This document shows, in pieces, positions 15,277 to 18,456 of a stretch of 18,456 nt of DNA (the first letter of the stretch is position 1; each line of letters begins with the position of its first letter). Source of the DNA: Candidatus Dormiibacterota bacterium (GTDB taxonomy: Bacteria > Chloroflexota > Dormibacteria > Aeolococcales > Aeolococcaceae); assembly GCA_003153215.1 (NCBI GenBank), contig PLXL01000047.1, positions 1 to 18,456 of the forward strand, in the 5' to 3' direction. A model generated the notes under the pieces. It did not search any database. It saw only the letters and a list, made by a program, of their open reading frames with translations, and was not told the origin of the DNA. A program made the translations under genes and the position numbers.

Positions 15277-15306
15277 TCGGTGAGGGGCGGGCTGGCCCCT
15301 CACCGA
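15277..15306 (-). terminator. First intercistronic hairpin, 12-bp perfect stem next to the lipoprotein stop
   Basis: TCGGTGAGGGGC (15277-15288), loop GGGCTG, GCCCCTCACCGA (15295-15306). It starts 10 bases after the lipoprotein stop codon at 15317. Such structures at the end of binding-protein genes commonly protect the upstream message and reduce read-through into the transporter genes, giving excess binding protein. That role is inferred here. Confidence 0.65.
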
Positions 15307-15316
15307 ACGGAGAAGG

Positions 15317-17293
15317 TCAACTGAGCCAGATATCAGCCAGGTTGTACTGGGCCGAGAAGGGGTTGTAGATGGCGTTGTGGACCGACGAAGCGTGCATCAG
15401 GTTGGTGAGCTGGCCCATGAAGGGGATGAATGGCGCCTGCTCCATGACCGCCTTGTTGGCCTGCTGCCAGTAGGAGGTCGCAGCCGACAGCGTCGTCGCG
15501 GTCTCAGCCTTGGTGATCAGGCTGTTGACGTTCGAGTTGCTGAAGTCACCCCAGTTGGTGCCTGGGAAGTTGTTGGTGCCGAAGAGGTCGGGGAGGATCG
15601 ACCGGGCATCGGCGGGACCGTACCAGTCGGGAACCCAACCGGGCTCGGTGATGTTCCATCCCGAGCTGGCCAGCGCGCTGGCCGAGGTCTGCAGGATGCC
15701 CGAAGAGGTGTAGTAGCCCTGGGAGATGCCCTTGCCCGTGACGGTCACCCCGCAGGCCCCGAAGTCCTTCTGGACCTCCTCGAAGATGGCCGGGTGGTTG
15801 CCGTCGGTGCGATAGGCGTCGGTGATGGTGAACCCGTTCGGGTACCCGGCCGCCTTGAGCAGCGACTTGCACTTGGCGGCGTCACCCTCGTTGTTGGTGG
15901 TGGGGTACGGGTCGTAGCCTGAGATGTAGCCCTCCGCGCCGGGGCCGAAGACCTGGTTCAGGGGCACGTTGAAGTTGGTGCCGCCGTAGATCTTGGCCAG
16001 AGCCACCTTGTTGATCGCGTACTCGAGGGCCTGACGAACCTTCACCTTCTGCAGCGGAGTGGTCGCCTGCAGGTTGAAGACCAGGTACGGGTTGGTGATC
16101 CCCGGGGAGGGGAAGCTGCCGAACTCCGCGTTGCTGAAGTTGGCCAGGCCGGGCAGCGAAGAAGCCGGGACCGTGGTGTTCCACTCCAGGTCCAGCGTGC
16201 CGGCCTGGATCTCCTGCTGAACCTCGTCGGCGGCCGCGGCGGCGCCGAGCGTCTCATTGATGTCGATCTGCGCCACGTAGCGGTGGTGGATCGGGTCCGC
16301 GCTCCAGCTGGTGGCGGTGTTGTTCGTGCCCGTGGTGGCGCCCCAGTAGGGGTTGGGTACCAGCACGATCTTCTGACCCGGCGTGTAGGTCTGAACCTCG
16401 TAGGGGCCGTCGGACCAGATCGGGTTGCCGGCCGTGAAGGGCACGTAGTTCAACGACGAGGGCGGTGCCGCGGCCGCGAAGAACATCGCCATGATGTTCG
16501 GGAAGTCCGACGCGGGGGCGGAGAGGGTTACGACCAGGGTCGAGCTGTTCGGGGTCGATAGTCCCGAGATCGGGTTGCCGGTGATATAGGCCGCCCGCTG
16601 AGCCGCCGTGTCGGTGGCCGGGAGCGCCTCGAACCCGGTGCAGAAGCTGCTGTAGCCCGCGATGGTGGAGGTGTAGTAGCTGGGGTTGCCGCTCGGGGCC
16701 AGGGTCGGGTCGCACTCACGCTCGAGACCGGTCACGAAGTCCTGGGAGGTCACCGGTGTCCCGTCGTCGGGGGCGACCGCTGCACCCGTGGCCGGGTCGG
16801 TCACCGCCCACCTCATCCCCGACCGGATCTTGAACGTGTAGGTCAACCCGTCGGAGCTGACCGTGTCGGAGCTGGCGGCGTCGGGGACGAGCGACGTTGC
16901 CTTGTTGAAGTCGGTGCTAGGCGGGTAGCCGACCAGGGTCCGGTCCATCGTCAGGAGCACGCTGTAGCCGATGGTGTCGTACTCGCCCTGCGGGTCGAGC
17001 GTCCCGGAGACGTCGGTGGAGCCGGCAAGGCTCAGCGTCCCGGTCGGTGTCGACGGCGATGTCCCCGTGCTGTTGGCGTTGGCCGCGAGCCACGAGACCG
17101 TCGACGTGTTCCAGCTCGTGGGGTTGATGTTGGCGACGCTCGTGCCGGCGCTGCTGCTGCTGCTGCTGCTGCTGCTGCCGCAGGCGGCCGCGCCGATGGC
17201 GGCCAGCCCCACGAAGAGCCACAGCCGGGGAGGCAGGTGACCCCCCCCGTCCCGGCGACCTTTGCCGCCCCGCTCAGACGGTTCCACGGACAT
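15317..17293 (-). CDS. Peptide-binding lipoprotein (SBP family 5, OppA/DppA type)
   Basis: This 658-residue extracytoplasmic solute-binding protein captures peptide-like substrates for the adjacent importer. A long basic n-region and hydrophobic core LWLFVGLAAIGAAAC lead to the lipidated Cys38, followed by nine serines and a Thr/Ser/Asn-rich linker. SBP_bac_5 features follow: LDPQGEYDTIGYSVLLTMDR, LTYTFKIRSGMRW, SDGPYEVQTYTPGQKIVLVP with NPYWG, VRQALEYAINK, and the C-terminal EPGWVPDWYGPADARSIL and WQQANKAVMEQAPFIP. At 658 residues it is longer than the usual 500-600, mainly through the linker and extra loops in the first lobe. ATG 17293 follows AAGGAGG at 17299-17305, so the longer open frame to 17464 is rejected. 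The -3 residue of the lipobox is Ala, slightly atypical. Specificity cannot be read from sequence. Confidence 0.93.
   Translation of the reverse strand: MSVEPSERGGKGRRDGGGHLPPRLWLFVGLAAIGAAACGSSSSSSSSSAGTSVANINPTSWNTSTVSWLAANANSTGTSPSTPTGTLSLAGSTDVSGTLDPQGEYDTIGYSVLLTMDRTLVGYPPSTDFNKATSLVPDAASSDTVSSDGLTYTFKIRSGMRWAVTDPATGAAVAPDDGTPVTSQDFVTGLERECDPTLAPSGNPSYYTSTIAGYSSFCTGFEALPATDTAAQRAAYITGNPISGLSTPNSSTLVVTLSAPASDFPNIMAMFFAAAAPPSSLNYVPFTAGNPIWSDGPYEVQTYTPGQKIVLVPNPYWGATTGTNNTATSWSADPIHHRYVAQIDINETLGAAAAADEVQQEIQAGTLDLEWNTTVPASSLPGLANFSNAEFGSFPSPGITNPYLVFNLQATTPLQKVKVRQALEYAINKVALAKIYGGTNFNVPLNQVFGPGAEGYISGYDPYPTTNNEGDAAKCKSLLKAAGYPNGFTITDAYRTDGNHPAIFEEVQKDFGACGVTVTGKGISQGYYTSSGILQTSASALASSGWNITEPGWVPDWYGPADARSILPDLFGTNNFPGTNWGDFSNSNVNSLITKAETATTLSAATSYWQQANKAVMEQAPFIPFMGQLTNLMHASSVHNAIYNPFSAQYNLADIWLS
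17151..17177. repeat. (CTG)9 trinucleotide microsatellite encoding poly-serine
   Basis: Nine perfect CTG repeats on the plus strand read as nine AGC serine codons just after the lipidated cysteine of the binding protein. Because the unit is three bases, slippage would change linker length without breaking the frame. Confidence 0.9.
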
Positions 17294-17298
17294 GACAC

Positions 17299-17305
17299 CC
17301 TCCTT
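17299..17305 (-). promoter_or_regulatory. Ribosome binding site of the binding-protein gene
   Basis: AAGGAGG on the minus strand, 5 bases before ATG 17293. It is among the strongest ribosome binding sites in the window, consistent with high expression of the lipoprotein, and it fixes the start 57 codons inside the longest open frame. Confidence 0.8.
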
Positions 17306-17742
17306 TCTGACAGCGTCGGCATCTAGGCCGGCGTGCCGGCTACCTTGCAGGTGGCCCCGGGGACGCGGTCTGGGGGCCCTGGTCGCGCTACGACGGCACA
17401 TCCCCACGCCGTGTGCTCGAGAAAGCGGAGCTGCGCGCGGCCAGCCTCCGCCCGCTCGAAACAACGGCGCCCCGGTCGGTCAACCGCCGACCTTGGTGCC
17501 AACTCATGCGCCGTTCAATGTACGCCTCAATGGGTCGATCGGTATCACCCAATGGGGTGATACACGCGCCAGATTGGGTCACATGCGTCCAACAGCTCTC
17601 ATCCCGCGCGGAAACGGCAGAACGGCTGCGTGCTCATCATGGGCAGGAGAGAACCTGACGGCTTCGAGCTCCGCCCACAACAGCCCGGGCGGGGGTTTGT
17701 GCTTCACGCCCGATCCGGCCGAGCCCCGGGTCAGCGCGATGC
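17306..17742 (-). promoter_or_regulatory. Long upstream region of the peptide importer operon
   Basis: About 440 bp without a credible gene, between the UPF0104-type stop (17743) and the importer's first gene. The short frames here lack ribosome binding sites and family features. It holds GCCGG/CCGGC (17328-17341), which would form a small hairpin in the leader, and the palindrome at 17542-17563. The part around 17500-17640 is less GC-rich than the neighbourhood, as expected for a promoter zone, but I cannot name a -35/-10 pair with confidence. Confidence 0.5.
17542..17563. promoter_or_regulatory. Candidate operator: perfect 9-bp-arm palindrome upstream of the importer
   Basis: GTATCACCC, spacer AATG, GGGTGATAC. 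All nine pairs match. It lies about 250 bases upstream of the binding-protein start. Related half-sites flank it: on the minus strand GACCCAAT at about 17574-17581 and GACCCATTG at about 17528-17536 share an ACCC(C)AT core with the palindrome's TCACCCCATTG. This arrangement suggests a regulator with several binding sites controlling the importer. Confidence 0.55.
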
Positions 17743-18456
17743 TCAGACGCCGACCGGTTCGAGGGTCGTCGTCGCCGGCGGTGCGGGCTGGGTGGGCCGG
17801 AGCGCCGACAGGCCGCTCAGGTGGAACCGGCGGCGCGCGATGGCGTAGGCGATGAACCCCATCAGGGTCGCGAAGCCCTTGTCGGCGATCCGTTGGAGGA
17901 GGGCGGCCGCGGTGGCCGTGGCAGGGTCGACACCGGCCAGGACCAGCAGCCCGACCACGCTCGCCTCGGCGGCCCCGATCCCCCCCGGGATCAGGCTGAC
18001 GGCGCCCGCCACGTAGGAGGCCGCGAGAACAAAGGAGGCCATCGGCCAGCTCAGGTCGGCGCCGCTCAAGCCGTGGACGACCAGCCAGAAGACGGTGATG
18101 CCCACTCCCGCCCCGGCGATGCTGAGCACCGACCAGCCGAGCGTCTTGGGCTGGTGGAGCAGCACCACGGTGTCCTGGCGGAGGTGGTCGACCTGACCGG
18201 TGAAGCGGCGCAGCACCGGGGTGCGCTCGACCAGGCGGTGGACGAGGTGGAAGCAGGGCGGGACCAGCAGCACCACCATCACGAAGGCGATCCCGCAGAG
18301 GGCCACGATCAGGCCGGGGAGGGCGCGGTGGATGGAGAGCACCCCGGGGACGGCGATGACAATGAGGATGAGCATGAAGATCAGCTCCTGCACGGTCACC
18401 GTGGCGACCACCTCGCCGAACTCGACGTCACCGGACGCCTCGCTGGCGAAGACCGC
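17743..18456 (-). CDS. UPF0104 / LPG-synthase transmembrane-type protein, C-terminal part
   Basis: The gene is cut by the right edge of the window. The 237 visible residues include about five helices. The frame is open to the last base, upstream of a GTG at 18411 that would be an internal start. The segment SYVAGAVSLIPGGIGAAEAS followed by VVGLLVLAGVDPATATAAALLQRI matches the signature near the C-terminus of the lysylphosphatidylglycerol synthase transmembrane region/UPF0104 (YbhN, AglD) family. These flippase-like integral membrane proteins are often linked to lipid or polyprenyl-linked sugar handling. No LPG-synthase catalytic domain follows; the protein ends in a 20-residue Pro/Thr-rich tail. 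Functionally it could belong with a surface glycan locus, but that is inference because its upstream neighbours are outside the window. Confidence 0.85.
   Translation of the reverse strand, partial: AVFASEASGDVEFGEVVATVTVQELIFMLILIVIAVPGVLSIHRALPGLIVALCGIAFVMVVLLVPPCFHLVHRLVERTPVLRRFTGQVDHLRQDTVVLLHQPKTLGWSVLSIAGAGVGITVFWLVVHGLSGADLSWPMASFVLAASYVAGAVSLIPGGIGAAEASVVGLLVLAGVDPATATAAALLQRIADKGFATLMGFIAYAIARRRFHLSGLSALRPTQPAPPATTTLEPVGV

Noticed and set aside
17294..17464. N-terminal extension of the binding lipoprotein to 17464
   Set aside because: It would bury the lipoprotein signal about 95 residues in. ATG 17293 has a strong AAGGAGG site.
17388..17658. Short ORFs in the importer upstream region
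   Set aside because: They overlap each other on both strands, lack ribosome binding sites and show no domain. The region is better explained as regulatory.

Overview
The window is uniformly GC-rich, compact bacterial DNA with GTG starts, GGAGG-type ribosome binding sites, a poly-serine lipoprotein linker and actinobacteria-like DUF4190 and histidine-kinase proteins. This points to a high-GC Terrabacteria lineage: Actinomycetota, or a Dormibacterota/Chloroflexota-like soil lineage. The assignment is inference from style alone; there is no rRNA or other phylogenetic marker here. I see no phage, transposase, CRISPR array, tRNA or rRNA.

Layout, left to right. (1) About 52-4896 holds three polytopic membrane proteins of the cell-surface glycosylation type. 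Two lie on the minus strand: a GT39/ArnT-like protein followed by a GT87-like protein. A divergent GT-C-like conserved membrane protein lies on the plus strand. (2) 4886-5950 (minus) is an unrecognised five-helix membrane protein whose reading frame is broken by two mutually compensating frameshifts. (3) 6234-7628 (plus) is a tight pair, a proline-rich DUF4190 protein and prephenate dehydratase (pheA). (4) 7629-8425 (plus) is a heavily hairpin-structured leader followed by a TasA/camelysin-like secreted protein. (5) 8427-9848 (minus) holds an OsmC-type peroxidase upstream of an RhtA-like EamA exporter; a perfect 10-bp-arm inverted repeat lies in the osmC upstream region, shared with a divergent orphan histidine kinase (9983-10837, plus). 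(6) 10845-17293 (minus) is a complete peptide/oligopeptide ABC importer in the order binding lipoprotein, OppD, OppF, OppC, OppB. Its last four genes overlap by a few bases, and two strong hairpins separate the lipoprotein gene from the rest. (7) 17743-18456 (minus) is the C-terminal part of a UPF0104/LPG-synthase-type membrane protein that runs off the right edge.

How the genes work together. The importer is one functional unit: the lipoprotein captures a peptide-like solute, OppB/OppC form the channel and OppD/OppF power it. The hairpins after the lipoprotein gene probably keep binding protein in excess over transporter. The glycosyltransferase-like block would act on lipid-linked sugars at the outer face of the membrane. 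The remaining genes are ordinary housekeeping or stress functions.

The best candidates for something new are the multi-hairpin leader of the TasA-like gene (7668-7762), the palindrome with satellite half-sites upstream of the importer (about 17515-17582), and the unfamiliar frameshifted membrane protein. Start codons were moved from the longest possible ORF for the GT39-like protein, OppC, OppF and the binding protein, using ribosome binding sites, gene overlaps and protein features.
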